A DNA stretch of 12,347 nucleotides. Source: an uncultured Burkholderiales bacterium (GTDB lineage: Bacteria > Pseudomonadota > Gammaproteobacteria > Burkholderiales > Thiobacillaceae). Below are positions 1 through 7,851 of this stretch, one piece after another. The notes under the pieces are model-generated. The model made no database searches and had not been told where the DNA came from. It was given only the letters and a program-made list of their open reading frames with translations. Numbering within the stretch: position 1 is the first letter of the stretch; the number at the start of each line of letters is the position of its first letter. Both the position numbers and the translations under genes were made by a program. The stretch spans positions 1 to 12,347 of the forward strand of contig CALAMX010000128.1 of the NCBI GenBank assembly GCA_937925755.1. Direction: 5' to 3'.

Positions 1-972
1 CCGCACCAGTTGATCGAAGGCATGATCATCGCCGGCTACACCCTGGGCGCGACCGCGGGTTACAACTACATCCACGGCGAGATCTGGGACTGCTACGAAC
101 GCTTCGAGCAGGCCTTGGGCGAGGCGCGTCGCGCCGGTTTCCTGGGCAAGAACATCCTGGGTAGCGGTTGGGATTTCGACATCCACGCCCACCATGGTTA
201 TGGCGCCTACATTTGCGGCGAGGAGACGGCGCTGCTGGAGTCGATCGAGGGTAAAAAAGGGCAGCCACGTTTCAAGCCGCCATTTCCGGCGAGTTATGGC
301 CTATACGGCAAGCCTACCACCATCAACAATACCGAGACGCTCGCCTCCATCCCCTGGATCATGCGTTTCGGCGGTCAGGCCTTCTTAGAGCTGGGCAAAC
401 CCAACAACGGCGGCACCAAGATGTTCTCGGTCTCCGGCCACGTCAATCGGCCGGGTAACTATGAGGTGCCGCTCGGTACCCCCTTCGCGCAACTCCTGGA
501 GATGGCCGGCGGAGTGCGCAACGGGCACAAGTTGAAGGCGGTCATCCCCGGCGGTTCTTCTGCCCCGGTGTTGCCGGCCGAGATCATGCTGGATCTCACC
601 ATGGACTTCGACGCCATCGCCAAGGCCGGCTCCATGCTGGGCTCCGGCGCAGTGATCGTGATGGACGAGACGGTCTGCATGGTACGCGCGCTGGAGCGCT
701 TGTCCTACTTCTACTACGAGGAGTCCTGCGGCCAGTGCACGCCCTGTCGCGAGGGGACCGGCTGGATGTACCGCGTCGTGCACCGCATCGAACACGGCAA
801 GGGGCGGCCCGAGGACCTCGACCTGCTCATGAGCGTGGGCGACAACATCGCTGGGCGCACCATCTGTGCCCTGGGCGATGCGGCGGTCGGGCCCGTGCAG
901 AGCTTCATTCGTCACTTCCGCAGAGAGTTCGAGTATCACATCGAACACAAACGCTGCATGGTGGGGAGCTGA
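1..972 (+). CDS. nuoF: NADH-quinone oxidoreductase subunit F (partial, 5' end missing)
   Basis: NuoF is the peripheral-arm subunit of complex I that binds NADH and FMN and passes electrons to the [4Fe-4S] cluster N3, on the cytoplasmic side. The window opens inside the gene; 323 codons are visible of about 420-430 usual for the family. The frame is open from base 1, so the TTG at 10 is not a start. The family segment GYGAYICGEETALLESIEG lies at about bases 199-255. The N3 ligands are CGQCTPC (Cys codons at 727, 736 and 745) and a distant Cys in RTICALGDAA (codon 865). The N-terminal part with most of the FMN-binding glycine-rich motif lies outside the window. The TGA stop at 970-972 is one base before nuoG, so the two are probably co-translated. 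Identity is essentially certain; only the N-terminus is unknown. Confidence 0.97.
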   Translation, partial: PHQLIEGMIIAGYTLGATAGYNYIHGEIWDCYERFEQALGEARRAGFLGKNILGSGWDFDIHAHHGYGAYICGEETALLESIEGKKGQPRFKPPFPASYGLYGKPTTINNTETLASIPWIMRFGGQAFLELGKPNNGGTKMFSVSGHVNRPGNYEVPLGTPFAQLLEMAGGVRNGHKLKAVIPGGSSAPVLPAEIMLDLTMDFDAIAKAGSMLGSGAVIVMDETVCMVRALERLSYFYYEESCGQCTPCREGTGWMYRVVHRIEHGKGRPEDLDLLMSVGDNIAGRTICALGDAAVGPVQSFIRHFRREFEYHIEHKRCMVGS

Positions 973-973
973 G

Positions 974-3304
974 ATGCCGAGCCTGACCATAGACGGTAAG
1001 CGGATCGAGGTCGCCCAGGGGGCGACCGTAATGGATGCCGCCAATCGGCTTGGCATCTTCATCCCGCATTTCTGCTACCACAAGAAACTGTCCATTGCCG
1101 CCAACTGCCGCATGTGCCTAGTGGAGGTCGAGAAGGCGCCCAAGCCATTGCCCGCCTGCGCGACCCCGGTCACCGAGGGCATGGTGGTGCATACGCACTC
1201 CGAGCGTGCCATCAAGGCCCAGAAGGGGGTGATGGAGCTCTTGCTCATCAACCACCCGCTCGACTGCCCGATCTGCGACCAGGGCGGCGAGTGCCAACTG
1301 CAGGACTTGGCGGTGGGTTACGGGGGCAGCGCCTCCCGCTACACCGAACCGAAGCGGGTGGTGCGCGACAAGGACTTGGGCCCCCTCATTGCGACCGAGA
1401 TGACGCGCTGTATCCATTGCAGTCGCTGCGTGCGCTTCGGCCAAGAGATCGCCGGGCTGATGGAGCTGGGTATGCCCGGCCGCGGCGAGCACACCGAAGT
1501 GATGCCCTATCTCGAGCGCCAGGTCACCTCGGAGCTGTCCGGCAATGTGATCGACCTGTGCCCGGTCGGGGCACTCACCTCCAAGCCCTTCCGTTATACG
1601 GCGCGCGCCTGGGAACTCAAGCGACGGCCCTCGGTGAGCCCGCATGATGCGCTGGGCGCCAACCTCGAGGTGCATGTCAAGGACAAGCGTGTCTCTCGCG
1701 TCCTGCCGCGCGAGAACGAGGCCATCAACGAGTGTTGGCTGGCCGACCGTGATCGCTTTGCATACCAGGCGCTCGATGCCGACAGCCGGCTCACCCGCCC
1801 CATGGTGCGCGACGAGGCTGGTTTGTGGCATGAAGTCGACTGGCCCAAGGCCCTGAACCAGGTCGCCGGTGCGCTCAAGGTGCTGATCGAGGCGCATGGG
1901 CCTGAATCGGTCGGCTTTCTCGCCTCACCGCACCAGACCGTGGAGGAACTCCACCTGCTGCAGAAGCTTGCCCGCACCCTGGGCTGCGAGAACATCGACA
2001 CCCGGCTCGACCTCGCCGAACCGATCGCGGGAGCCGGCGTGCCCTGGCTGGGGATGGCCATCGCCGAGGTGGAGACCTTGGACCGCATCCTGCTGGTCGG
2101 CTCGACGCTCCGCAAGGAGCAACCCCTGCTCGCGCAACGGCTGCGCAAGGCCGTCAAGCATGGCGCTGAACTCAATGTCGTGCACGCCGCCGATGACGAC
2201 CTACTGTGCCGGGTGGTGCAGCGCCTCATCGCGAAACCTTCGGGGCTGGTCACGGCCCTGGCCCAGGTAGCGGTTGCCTTGCGCGAAGCTGGGCAAGACC
2301 TCGGGCCGCTGGCATTGGAGGGCATCATCGCCAGCGATGCGGCCCGCGCCATCGCGAGGAGCCTGCTTAGCGGCAGTCGCAAGGCGGTTGTGCTCGGCGC
2401 TTATGCCCAGCAACACCCGGCCGCGGCAGAACTGGCCACCCTGGCCCAGGCCATCGCCCGCGCCACCGGTGCGATCCTCGGCGTCCTACCGCCTGCCGCC
2501 AACAGCGTGGGCGCCGCAGTCGTGGGCTGCCAGCCAGGCCGCGGCGGTCTCACCGCGGGCGAGATGCTGCGGCAGCCGCGCAAGGCCTACGTCTTGCTCG
2601 GCTGTGAGCCCGAGCTGGAGGCCGCCGATCCGGTCACGGCGCGCGCCGCCCTGGCGTCGGCCGAACTGGTGGTGGCGCTCACCCCCTTCCAGGATCGCGC
2701 CAGCGCCTATGCCCATGTCATGCTGCCGATTGCGCCTTTCGCCGAGACCTCCGGTAGTTTCGTCAACATGGAGGGGAGACTACAGTCCTTCGAGGCCGTG
2801 GTGCCGCCCCTGGGTGAGACGCGCCCGGCCTGGAAGGTCCTGCGCGTGCTGGGCAACCTCATGGGACTCGCCGGTTTCCAACACGACACCAGCCGGGAAG
2901 TCCTGGCCGAGGCCCTGCCCCAGGGTGAGGCGGATGTCCGCGCTCGGCTCGACAATGCGGTCACACCGGTGGCCATCCGCGCGCTCAAACCCCAGGAGGG
3001 GCTCGAACGGCTGGCCGAGACGCCAATCTATCAGCTCGACTTGCTCACCCGCCGCGCGCCGGCCCTGCAGGCCACTTTTGACGGCGAGGCGGCGGCGGCC
3101 TGCTGGGTCAACGGTGCCCTCATCGAACGACTGGGGCTCACGGTTGGAAAACCGGTCAAGGTGCGCCAAGGCGACAACGAGACGATCCTGAAACTCATGC
3201 GTGACGATCGCCTGCTGCCCGATGTGGTACGGGTGGCCGCCGTGCACCCTCTGACTTCTCGTCTGGGCCCGCGCTTCGGCAATCTGAGCCTGGAGAAGAT
3301 GTGA
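974..3304 (+). CDS. nuoG: NADH-quinone oxidoreductase subunit G (NuoG, N7-less type)
   Basis: NuoG is the large iron-sulfur subunit (776 aa) carrying electrons from NuoF toward NuoI. The ATG at 974 was chosen because it starts the canonical MPSLTIDGKRIEV ferredoxin fold and has GGGGAG at 963-968, five bases upstream; the frame also opens upstream at 866, but that part lies inside nuoF. N-terminal [2Fe-2S] N1b ligands are Cys34, Cys45, Cys48 and Cys62. N5 is bound by His94, Cys98, Cys101 and Cys107. N4 is bound by Cys146, Cys149, Cys152 and Cys196 (CPVGAL). From about residue 210 onward it resembles the molybdopterin-oxidoreductase domain, which in complex I is known to hold no cofactor. The four N7 cysteines of E. 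coli NuoG are replaced (Ser222, Asp225, Ala229, Ala257 by my alignment). The stop overlaps the nuoH start region, suggesting translational coupling. Confidence 0.97.
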   Translation: MPSLTIDGKRIEVAQGATVMDAANRLGIFIPHFCYHKKLSIAANCRMCLVEVEKAPKPLPACATPVTEGMVVHTHSERAIKAQKGVMELLLINHPLDCPICDQGGECQLQDLAVGYGGSASRYTEPKRVVRDKDLGPLIATEMTRCIHCSRCVRFGQEIAGLMELGMPGRGEHTEVMPYLERQVTSELSGNVIDLCPVGALTSKPFRYTARAWELKRRPSVSPHDALGANLEVHVKDKRVSRVLPRENEAINECWLADRDRFAYQALDADSRLTRPMVRDEAGLWHEVDWPKALNQVAGALKVLIEAHGPESVGFLASPHQTVEELHLLQKLARTLGCENIDTRLDLAEPIAGAGVPWLGMAIAEVETLDRILLVGSTLRKEQPLLAQRLRKAVKHGAELNVVHAADDDLLCRVVQRLIAKPSGLVTALAQVAVALREAGQDLGPLALEGIIASDAARAIARSLLSGSRKAVVLGAYAQQHPAAAELATLAQAIARATGAILGVLPPAANSVGAAVVGCQPGRGGLTAGEMLRQPRKAYVLLGCEPELEAADPVTARAALASAELVVALTPFQDRASAYAHVMLPIAPFAETSGSFVNMEGRLQSFEAVVPPLGETRPAWKVLRVLGNLMGLAGFQHDTSREVLAEALPQGEADVRARLDNAVTPVAIRALKPQEGLERLAETPIYQLDLLTRRAPALQATFDGEAAAACWVNGALIERLGLTVGKPVKVRQGDNETILKLMRDDRLLPDVVRVAAVHPLTSRLGPRFGNLSLEKM

Positions 3305-4335
3305 TGGAACAGCTCCAAGACCTGCTCGGCCCCGCCTGGACCCCGGTCTGGACCCTAGTCAAGATCGTCGCTATCGTCTTGCCGCTGCTCACTGCCGTGG
3401 CCTACCTGACCTGGGCCGAGCGCAAGGTCATCGGCTGGATGCAGGTGCGCATGGGACCCAACCGCGTGGGTTTCTTCGGCTTCCGGCTGTGGGGCCTGGG
3501 CCAGCCCATCGCCGACGCGGTCAAACTGCTCACCAAGGAGATCATCATCCCCAGTGGGGCAAACCGCGGACTTTTCCTGTTTGCCCCGGTGCTGGCCATC
3601 GCCCCGGCCATGGCCGCCTGGGCGGTGATCCCCTTCACCGACCGGCTGGTGCTGGCCAACATCGACGCGAGCCTGCTCTACATCCTAGCCATCACCTCCA
3701 TGGGCGTCTATGGCGTGATCATTGCTGGCTGGGCGTCGAACTCGAAGTACGCCTTTCTTGGCAGCCTGCGCTCCGCCGCCCAGATCGTCTCCTATGAGAT
3801 TGCCATGGGCTTCGCCCTGGTCGGGGTGTTGATGAGCGCGCAAAGCCTAAACCTGGTCGAGATCGTCAAAGGGCAGGAGGGTGGCTTCTGGCATTGGTAC
3901 TGGCTGCCGCTCTTTCCCTTGTTCCTGGTCTACCTCATCTCCGGCGTGGCGGAGACCAACCGCGCGCCCTTCGATGTGGCCGAGGGCGAGAGCGAGATCG
4001 TTGCGGGCTTCCACGTGGAGTACTCGGGCATGGCTTTCGCCGTCTTCTTCCTGGCCGAGTATGCCAATATGATCCTCATCTCTACGCTCACCAGCCTCAT
4101 GTTCCTAGGCGGTTGGCTCTCCCCCATCCCGGGGCTGCCTGATGGTTTCGTGTGGCTCGCCGCCAAGGTGAGCTTCATCCTGCTGCTCTTCCTTTGGTTC
4201 CGTGCCACCTTCCCGCGTTACCGCTACGACCAGATCATGCGCCTGGGCTGGAAGGTGTTCATCCCAGTGACCCTCATCTGGATCCTGCTGGTGGGCCTCA
4301 TCCTGCAGACCCCCTACGGCCACTTGTTCCACTAG
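3304..4335 (+). CDS. nuoH: NADH-quinone oxidoreductase subunit H (NuoH)
   Basis: NuoH is the inner-membrane subunit that forms the base of the quinone-binding chamber and links it to the proton-pumping arm; it is homologous to mitochondrial ND1. The 343 aa protein is very hydrophobic, with about eight or nine membrane segments expected for the family. Diagnostic motifs are ERKVIGWMQVRMGPNRVG near residues 39-56 and the acidic loop AETNRAPFDVAEGESEIVAG followed by FHVEYSGM. The ATG at 3304 shares one base with the nuoG stop (TGATG) and has GGAGAA at 3292-3297, six bases upstream. The GTG at 3301 is in frame too and would add one residue, but it sits too close to that site. Length and motifs are normal. 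Confidence 0.97.
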   Translation: MEQLQDLLGPAWTPVWTLVKIVAIVLPLLTAVAYLTWAERKVIGWMQVRMGPNRVGFFGFRLWGLGQPIADAVKLLTKEIIIPSGANRGLFLFAPVLAIAPAMAAWAVIPFTDRLVLANIDASLLYILAITSMGVYGVIIAGWASNSKYAFLGSLRSAAQIVSYEIAMGFALVGVLMSAQSLNLVEIVKGQEGGFWHWYWLPLFPLFLVYLISGVAETNRAPFDVAEGESEIVAGFHVEYSGMAFAVFFLAEYANMILISTLTSLMFLGGWLSPIPGLPDGFVWLAAKVSFILLLFLWFRATFPRYRYDQIMRLGWKVFIPVTLIWILLVGLILQTPYGHLFH

Positions 4336-4339
4336 GAGG
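4334..4339 (+). promoter_or_regulatory. Shine-Dalgarno site of nuoI
   Basis: AGGAGG lies five bases before the nuoI ATG and includes the last two bases of the nuoH stop codon. It is the best ribosome-binding site in the operon and fixes the nuoI start. Terminating ribosomes from nuoH would sit directly on it. Confidence 0.8.
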
Positions 4340-4344
4340 GGACG

Positions 4345-4836
4345 ATGCTCAGCCGCATCAAGCAATTCTTCGACACCTTCCTGCTCACCGAGCTGGTGCG
4401 CGGCATGGCGCTCACCGGTCGCTATCTGTTCGCGCGCAAGATCACGGTGCAGTTCCCCGAGGAGCGCACCCCCATGAGCCCGCGTTTCCGCGGGCTGCAC
4501 GCCCAGCGCCGCTATCCCAACGGGGAAGAGCGCTGCATCGCCTGCAAGCTGTGCGAAGCCGTCTGTCCGGCCCTGGCCATCACCATCGAATCCGAACAGC
4601 GCGCCGATGGTACGCGCCGCACCACGCGCTACGACATCGACCTGACCAAGTGCATCTTCTGCGGATTCTGCGAGGAGGCCTGTCCGGTCGACGCCATCGT
4701 CGAGACCCACATCATCGACTATCACGGCGAAAAGCGTGGCGATCTCTATTACACCAAGGAGATGCTTCTGGCGGTGGGCGACAAATACGAAGCCGAGATC
4801 GCCAAGCGCAAGGCCGAGGATGCACGCTATCGATAG
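4345..4836 (+). CDS. nuoI: NADH-quinone oxidoreductase subunit I (NuoI, 2x[4Fe-4S])
   Basis: NuoI is the ferredoxin-like subunit (163 aa) holding clusters N6a and N6b, which carry electrons from NuoG toward N2 in NuoB. Two complete 8Fe ferredoxin motifs are present: CIACKLCEAVCP (Cys64, 67, 70, 74) and CIFCGFCEEACP (Cys103, 106, 109, 113). The N-terminal stretch SRIKQFFDTFLLTELVRGM is the amphipathic helix that normally lies along the membrane. The start has a strong AGGAGG at 4334-4339 that overlaps the nuoH stop. A 41-base gap follows before nuoJ. Nothing unusual was seen. Confidence 0.97.
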   Translation: MLSRIKQFFDTFLLTELVRGMALTGRYLFARKITVQFPEERTPMSPRFRGLHAQRRYPNGEERCIACKLCEAVCPALAITIESEQRADGTRRTTRYDIDLTKCIFCGFCEEACPVDAIVETHIIDYHGEKRGDLYYTKEMLLAVGDKYEAEIAKRKAEDARYR

Positions 4837-4877
4837 CGGCCACACCACCGCCTGAATAACCAACAACCCGCTTTAGC

Positions 4878-5495
4878 ATGGAATTTTCCGCCGTCATCTT
4901 CTATCTTTTCGCCGCCATCCTGCTCCTTGCCGGCCTCCGGGTGATCACCGCGAAGAACCCGGTGCACGCCGCCCTTGCCTTAGTGCTCGCCTTCTTCACC
5001 GCGGCGGGGCTGTGGATATTGCTGGAGGCGGAGTTCCTCGCCATCACCCTGGTCCTGGTGTATGTCGGCGCGGTGATGGTGCTGTTCCTGTTCGTGGTGA
5101 TGATGCTGGACATCAACCTCGAGCAGCTCAGACAGCAGTTCTGGGACTATCTGCCCATCGCCGCCCTGGTCGCTGGCCTCCTGATCGTGCAGATGATCCT
5201 GGTGCTGGGCGGCGAGACCTTCGGGCTCAACCCACCGGCGCCCAAGCCGGCTGGTTACAGCAACACCAAGGAGCTGGGCCTGCTGCTCTACACCGAGTAT
5301 GTCTATCCCTTCGAGCTCGCGGCGGTGATCCTGCTGGTGGCCATCGTCGCCGCCATCGCGCTCACCTTGCGTCGCAGAGCGGGGGTCAAGTGGGTGGACC
5401 CGGCCGTGCAGGTCAAGGTCAAGCGTGAGGGCAGAGTGCGCCTCGTCAACCTCAAGCCACAAAAACCGCAAGCCCAGTCTGAGGAGGACGCATGA
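4878..5495 (+). CDS. nuoJ: NADH-quinone oxidoreductase subunit J (NuoJ)
   Basis: NuoJ (205 aa, homologous to ND6) is an inner-membrane subunit between the quinone chamber and the pumping modules. Five transmembrane segments are expected. The hallmark third helix, VYVGAVMVLFLFVVMML at residues 61-77, is intact; this is the helix with the conserved pi-bulge in solved complex I structures. Residues 21-32 (RVITAKNPVHAA) also match the family. The C-terminal tail, about residues 165-205, is charged (Lys/Arg/Glu rich). The start MEFSAVIFYLFAAILLLAG is typical, but the preceding bases CTTTAGC show no Shine-Dalgarno match. The stop overlaps the nuoK start as ATGA. Confidence 0.96.
   Translation: MEFSAVIFYLFAAILLLAGLRVITAKNPVHAALALVLAFFTAAGLWILLEAEFLAITLVLVYVGAVMVLFLFVVMMLDINLEQLRQQFWDYLPIAALVAGLLIVQMILVLGGETFGLNPPAPKPAGYSNTKELGLLLYTEYVYPFELAAVILLVAIVAAIALTLRRRAGVKWVDPAVQVKVKREGRVRLVNLKPQKPQAQSEEDA
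5481..5487 (+). promoter_or_regulatory. Shine-Dalgarno site of nuoK
   Basis: GAGGAGG lies inside the last codons of nuoJ, four bases before the nuoK ATG at 5492. It supports the overlapping ATGA junction as a real translational start. Confidence 0.75.
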
Positions 5496-5797
5496 TCGGA
5501 CTGAACCACTATCTGGTGCTGGGTTCGGTGCTGTTCGCCCTCAGCGTGCTGGGCATCTTCCTGAACCGCAAGAACCTGATCGTCCTGTTGATGGCCATTG
5601 AGCTCATGCTCTTGGCGGTGAACATCAACTTCATCGCCTTCTCGCATTTCCTGAACGACACCGCCGGTCAGATCTTCGTCTTCTTCATCCTGACGGTGGC
5701 GGCGGCCGAGTCGGCCATCGGTCTGGCCATCCTGGTGGTACTCTTCCGCGTCCGGCGCTCCATCAACGTGGATGATCTCGATAGCCTCAAGGGGTGA
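5492..5797 (+). CDS. nuoK: NADH-quinone oxidoreductase subunit K (NuoK)
   Basis: NuoK (101 aa, homologous to ND4L) is a three-helix membrane subunit that contributes to the proton pathway next to NuoN. The two buried glutamates known to be essential in the family are present: Glu37 in LLMAIELMLLAVNINF and Glu73 in VAAAESAIGLAI. The length is exactly that usual for the family. The ATG overlaps the nuoJ stop by four bases (ATGA), and GAGGAGG lies just upstream. Its own stop at 5795-5797 overlaps or abuts the nuoL start region. Confidence 0.97.
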   Translation: MIGLNHYLVLGSVLFALSVLGIFLNRKNLIVLLMAIELMLLAVNINFIAFSHFLNDTAGQIFVFFILTVAAAESAIGLAILVVLFRVRRSINVDDLDSLKG

Positions 5798-5802
5798 TGG
5801 GC

Positions 5803-7818
5803 ATGGACATGAAGACGCTCTATCTGATCGTTCCCTTAGCCCCGCTCGCGGGCGCCATCATCGCCGGGCTGTTTGGCCGGACGATCGGTCGTGCAGGGGC
5901 GCACACGGTCACCATCGCTGGTGTGGCGACCGCCTTCATCGCCTCCATCCTGATCTTCCAGGACGTGCTCGCCGGCAACACCTTCAACGGCCCGGTCTAT
6001 ACCTGGCTGACCTCCGGTGATTTGCGTCTGGAGATCGGTTTCCTCATCGACCCGCTCACCGCGCTGATGATGCTGGTGGTGACCTTTGTGTCGTTGTGCG
6101 TGCACGTCTACACCATTGGCTACATGGCCGACGACCCCGGCTATCAGCGCTTCTTCAGCTACATCGCGCTGTTCACCTTCGCCATGCTCATGCTGGTGAT
6201 GAGCAACAACTTCCTGCAGCTCTTTTTCGGCTGGGAGGCGGTCGGGCTGGTGTCCTACTTGCTCATTGGCTTCTGGTACACGCGCGAATCGGCCATTTAC
6301 GCCAACCTCAAGGCGTTTTTGGTCAACCGGGTGGGTGACCTAGGCTTTCTGCTCGGCATTGGTCTCATCTGGGTCCACTTCGGCACCCTGGACTATGCCG
6401 AGGTGTTCCAGAAGGCACCGCAGCTTGCGCAGCAAAGCATAAGCCTCATCCAGGGACATCCCTGGGAGCTCATGACGGTGGTCTGTATCCTGCTGTTCAT
6501 CGGCGCCATGGGCAAGAGCGCTCAGTTCCCGCTGCACGTCTGGCTGCCGGACTCGATGGAGGGCCCCACACCGATCTCCGCCCTGATCCATGCCGCCACC
6601 ATGGTCACCGCCGGCATCTTCATGGTGGCGAGGATGAGCCCGCTATTCGAGCTGTCCGACACCGCGCTGTCCTTCGTCCTGGTCATCGGCGCCATCACCG
6701 CCCTGTTCATGGGCTTCTTGGGCATGGTGCAAAACGACATCAAGCGGGTGGTGGCCTATTCCACCCTGTCGCAGTTGGGCTACATGACCGTAGCCCTAGG
6801 GGTGTCGGCCTATTCCGTGGCCATCTTCCACCTGATGACGCACGCCTTTTTCAAGGCCCTGCTGTTCCTGGCCGCCGGCTCCGTCATCATCGGCATGCAC
6901 CACGACCAGGACATCCGCAACATGGGTGGTTTGCGTAAGTACATGCCCATCACCTGGCTCACCCTGCTCATCGGTTCTCTGGCCCTGATCGGCACGCCTG
7001 GGCTTTCCGGTTTCTTCTCCAAAGATTCCATCATCCTGGCGACCTATGCCGCGGACCTGCCGGGCGCGGGCTTCGCGGCCTTCGCCGTCACCGCCGGTGT
7101 CTTCGTCACCGCCTTCTATTCCTTCCGCATGTATTTCCTCGTCTTCCACGGGCCGGAGCGCTTCCGCAACGCCCATGTCGGCCATGACCAGGAAGGCGGC
7201 AAGGACGACGACGCCCACCACGGCCGCCACCACGGTGGCCACAGCCCGCCGCGTGAGTCGCCTTGGGTGGTGACCGTGCCGCTCATCCTGCTTGCCATCC
7301 CCTCGATCTATGCCGGCTGGGCCTACATCGAGCCCATGCTGTTCGGTGGCTTCTTCGGCGCTGCGATCTTCGTCAACCATGCCGCCCACCCGGCCATGCA
7401 GCATCTAGCCGAGCATTTCCACGGCGCTGGGGCCATGGTGCTGCACGGCCTCGTGAGCCTGCCCTTCTGGTTGGCCGTCGCTGGGGTTGCCACCGCCTGG
7501 TATCTGTACCTGGTGCGTCGCGACCTGCCCGAAAAGATCCGTCGCAAGGCCGGCATCCTCTATACCATCCTTGAGCGCAAATATGGCTTCGACGCTTTCA
7601 ACGACTGGTTCTTCGCCGGTGGCGCGCGCCTGCTCGGCGGACGGCTGTGGCGCTGGGGCGACGTGTTCGCCATCGATGGCGTTCTGGTCAACGGCACCGC
7701 GCGCGCGGTGGGGCGGCTTGCCGCCGTGGTCCGCAGCCTTCAGACCGGTTACATCTACCATTACGCCTTCGCCATGATCATCGGCGTGGCGCTCTTGGTG
7801 ACCTGGTTCGTCGACTGA
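5803..7818 (+). CDS. nuoL: NADH-quinone oxidoreductase subunit L (NuoL)
   Basis: NuoL (671 aa from this start; homologous to ND5 and to Mrp antiporter subunits) is the distal proton-pumping module of the membrane arm, with a long lateral helix near the C-terminus. The proton-channel residues are present: Glu145 in FFGWEAVGLVSYLL and Lys238 in MGKSAQFPLHVWLPDSMEGP, followed by ISALIHAATMVTAGIFM. Residues 457-486 form a charged, histidine-rich loop with seven His, which includes two tandem HHG units. Several starts are possible: GTG 5794, ATG 5797 (TGATG with the nuoK stop), ATG 5803 and ATG 5809. I chose 5803 because AAGGGG at 5789-5794 is then eight bases away; 5797 would be equally reasonable. 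The C-terminal helix region and length look complete. Confidence 0.96.
   Translation: MDMKTLYLIVPLAPLAGAIIAGLFGRTIGRAGAHTVTIAGVATAFIASILIFQDVLAGNTFNGPVYTWLTSGDLRLEIGFLIDPLTALMMLVVTFVSLCVHVYTIGYMADDPGYQRFFSYIALFTFAMLMLVMSNNFLQLFFGWEAVGLVSYLLIGFWYTRESAIYANLKAFLVNRVGDLGFLLGIGLIWVHFGTLDYAEVFQKAPQLAQQSISLIQGHPWELMTVVCILLFIGAMGKSAQFPLHVWLPDSMEGPTPISALIHAATMVTAGIFMVARMSPLFELSDTALSFVLVIGAITALFMGFLGMVQNDIKRVVAYSTLSQLGYMTVALGVSAYSVAIFHLMTHAFFKALLFLAAGSVIIGMHHDQDIRNMGGLRKYMPITWLTLLIGSLALIGTPGLSGFFSKDSIILATYAADLPGAGFAAFAVTAGVFVTAFYSFRMYFLVFHGPERFRNAHVGHDQEGGKDDDAHHGRHHGGHSPPRESPWVVTVPLILLAIPSIYAGWAYIEPMLFGGFFGAAIFVNHAAHPAMQHLAEHFHGAGAMVLHGLVSLPFWLAVAGVATAWYLYLVRRDLPEKIRRKAGILYTILERKYGFDAFNDWFFAGGARLLGGRLWRWGDVFAIDGVLVNGTARAVGRLAAVVRSLQTGYIYHYAFAMIIGVALLVTWFVD
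7215..7238 (+). repeat. 12-base tandem repeat (two copies) inside nuoL
   Basis: Two adjacent 12-base units, 7215-7226 and 7227-7238, share CCACCACGG and differ only in the last three bases (CCG versus TGG). Read in frame they encode His-His-Gly-Arg and His-His-Gly-Gly in the histidine-rich loop of NuoL. The period is a multiple of three, so copy-number change would not break the frame. Replication slippage is a plausible origin but is inferred. Confidence 0.7.
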
Positions 7819-7851
7819 ATACGAGAAAAAAACACCGCTCAGGACAATTGG

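Noticed and set aside
866..973. 36-codon N-terminal extension of nuoG inside nuoF
   Set aside because: The canonical NuoG N-terminus begins at the ATG at 974 with a good ribosome site; the extension translates nuoF out of frame.
1631..1759. Possible degenerated or broken NuoG because cluster cysteines are missing
   Set aside because: The frame is intact, the other twelve cluster ligands are present, and N7 loss is common in functional complex I.
385..1897. Two minus-strand open frames antisense to nuoF and nuoG (385-1062 and 1118-1897)
   Set aside because: Shadows of certain iron-sulfur subunit genes in GC-rich sequence; no ribosome site or motif supports them.
7819..7851. A-run (GAGAAAAAAACACC) between nuoL and nuoM as a terminator or slippage site
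   Set aside because: No GC-rich hairpin precedes the A-run on the plus strand, it is outside any coding frame, and nuoM has its own ribosome site; it looks like an ordinary spacer.
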